Position numbers and translations under genes: made by a program. A stretch of 7,608 bases of DNA from Sulfurimonas sp. (GTDB taxonomy: Bacteria; Campylobacterota; Campylobacteria; Campylobacterales; Sulfurimonadaceae): NCBI GenBank assembly GCA_021161305.1, contig JAGHAW010000269.1, positions 1-7,608 of the forward strand, given 5' to 3'. Numbering within the stretch: position 1 is the first letter of the stretch; every line of letters starts with the position of its first letter. The notes below the pieces were generated by a model that was not told the origin of the DNA, did no database searches, and saw only the letters and a program-made list of their open reading frames with translations. Shown here piece after piece: positions 6,454 through 7,608 of the stretch.

Positions 6454-7608
6454 TTATTTCTTTTTAGGAACTAAATCGTTCTTCTTTAAGATAGCTTCTA
6501 TACCTTGAGTAGAAGTTACATCCGTAGGAGCGAGTTTCTTTCCGTTTTTTACTTTTACTAAAGCAGAAACTATAACTCTGTCCCCATCTTTAAGCCCACT
6601 CTCTACACTTACATATAATCTTTGGGAGTAGCCCGTTTTTATATCAACTCTTTTTGCTTTTGAGTTTTCATCAACCACAAAAACATAACTTCCAAGTTGG
6701 TCAGCAAAGATAACCTCAGGAGGTATCATCAAAAACTTATACTTATCATTTATAAATAGATTTACATAAACAAATGTTCCGGGGATAATTTTGGCATCGG
6801 GATTATCTATGGTAGCTCTCATAGTAATAGTTGAAGTCATTGTATCGACTATATTATTTGCAAAGTCTATAAAACCGTTAAGTCTGATGTCTCCTAATGA
6901 GCCTTGAAGTTCTATGTAAACATCAGGTTTATCTTTGTTTCTATACTTTTGAAATAGTCTAACATCATCTTGAGATGGTGAGAAATAAGCATAGAGTGGA
7001 TCTATTTTTTTGATGGTTGTAAGCAGAGTTGCTTCACCATGACCAACAAGATTGCCTACATCTACATGTCTAGCACTAATTTTTCCAGATATAGGCGCTT
7101 TTATAATTGTGTAACTAAGTTCCGATTTTGCTCTATTTATTTGAGCAATATCTCCAGCAATCAAAGCTTTAAGTCCAGCTTTTTGTGCTTCATACTTCTC
7201 AAGTGTTGCACGAGGAGCTAAACCCTCTTCAACCAGAGGTTTATACCTTTCTGCATCAGCTATAGCCAAATTAAGAGAGGCTTCATCTTGTGCCTTTTTA
7301 GCTTTTGTTGCATCTAGTGAAGCGATATATTCAGCTTGTTCTATTTTAAAAAGTTTTTGTCCCTTTTTTACACTTTGCCCATCTTTAAAATATATCTCTT
7401 CAAGCACACCAGAAACTCTTGCTCTAACTTCTTGGTCACTACTTGCTTTTGTAGTTCCGGTAAATTGTTTCCAGAGAGGAACACTCTCTTTTTTAACTGT
7501 AATGGTATTTACTTTTAGTGGAGGAAGTTCTTTTTTGATTTGTTTTTGTTCTTGTTCCGAACAAGCACTAAAGAGCAGTAGTGATGATAAAAGAACGCTT
7601 TTTAATAT
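6454..7608 (-). CDS. RND efflux membrane fusion lipoprotein (AcrA/CmeA type), start beyond right edge
   Basis: This is the periplasmic adaptor joining pump and outer channel. The frame is open from the right edge, giving 384 visible residues; only the first codon or few are missing. A GTG at 7405-7407 is internal (Val68), not the start, because clear family sequence precedes it. The visible N-terminus is a lipoprotein signal, ILKSVLLSSLLLFSAC, with lipobox FSAC and lipidated Cys16. Then come a first lipoyl half (QEVRARVSGVLEEIYFKDG, 59-77), a coiled-coil alpha-hairpin (about 97-165), a second lipoyl half (YTIIKAPISGKI, 166-177), a beta-barrel (about 200-285) and a membrane-proximal domain (about 295-365). 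The hairpin tip keeps Arg121 and Leu125 of the TolC-contact 'RLS' motif, but the expected Ser is Pro132. The tail is lysine-rich (KKNDLVPKKK). It is the first visible gene of the efflux operon, 3 bp before the pump gene; a repressor gene may lie beyond the edge. Confidence 0.92.
   Translation of the reverse strand: MLKSVLLSSLLLFSACSEQEQKQIKKELPPLKVNTITVKKESVPLWKQFTGTTKASSDQEVRARVSGVLEEIYFKDGQSVKKGQKLFKIEQAEYIASLDATKAKKAQDEASLNLAIADAERYKPLVEEGLAPRATLEKYEAQKAGLKALIAGDIAQINRAKSELSYTIIKAPISGKISARHVDVGNLVGHGEATLLTTIKKIDPLYAYFSPSQDDVRLFQKYRNKDKPDVYIELQGSLGDIRLNGFIDFANNIVDTMTSTITMRATIDNPDAKIIPGTFVYVNLFINDKYKFLMIPPEVIFADQLGSYVFVVDENSKAKRVDIKTGYSQRLYVSVESGLKDGDRVIVSALVKVKNGKKLAPTDVTSTQGIEAILKKNDLVPKKK

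Noticed and set aside
7405..7407. GTG as start of the membrane fusion protein
   Set aside because: The same frame continues upstream through the first lipoyl half and a lipoprotein signal peptide to the window edge, so the GTG encodes internal Val68.
7039..7518. Two + strand 60-codon frames
   Set aside because: They are antisense shadows of the membrane fusion protein, whose domains are clear on the - strand.

Overview
The window is AT-rich (roughly one third G+C by eye) with long A/T runs, tightly packed genes and short overlaps. Together with the protein styles, this points to a free-living Campylobacterota (Epsilonproteobacteria) such as the Sulfurimonas/Sulfuricurvum/Arcobacter type. That assignment is an inference from composition and family resemblance; no marker gene is present.

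Left part, + strand (1-1510): three overlapping reading frames look like the end of one operon. They are the last 38 codons of what appears to be a c-type cytochrome (2-118), a CitE-like HpcH/HpaI aldolase/citrate-lyase-beta family protein (108-1061), and a small secreted protein with an Ig-like beta-sandwich pattern (1055-1510). The overlaps are 11 and 7 bp, so translation is probably coupled.

Middle (1501-2035): an unrecognised 148-residue, cysteine-free soluble protein lies on the - strand. Its stop region overlaps the end of the secreted-protein gene by 10 bp, tail to tail. An 88-bp gap (1948-2035) holds its ribosome binding site, a possible -10 box and a short inverted repeat.

Right part, - strand (2036-7608): a tripartite RND drug/metabolite efflux system in the order membrane fusion lipoprotein, inner-membrane RND pump (HAE1/AcrB-CmeB type), TolC-like outer-membrane channel. 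The spacings are 3 bp and a 1-bp TAATG overlap. The pump keeps the five proton-relay residues. The fusion protein lacks only its first codon or codons, beyond the right edge. No regulator is in view, so control of the efflux operon must lie outside the window. No terminator is obvious after the TolC-like gene, so the operon may read through into the 148-residue gene.

I see no RNA genes, CRISPR arrays, insertion sequences or prophage parts. Most of the window is conventional. The parts worth a second look are the cytochrome/CitE-like/Ig-like gene cluster, the orphan 148-residue protein and the altered drug-pocket residues of the pump.
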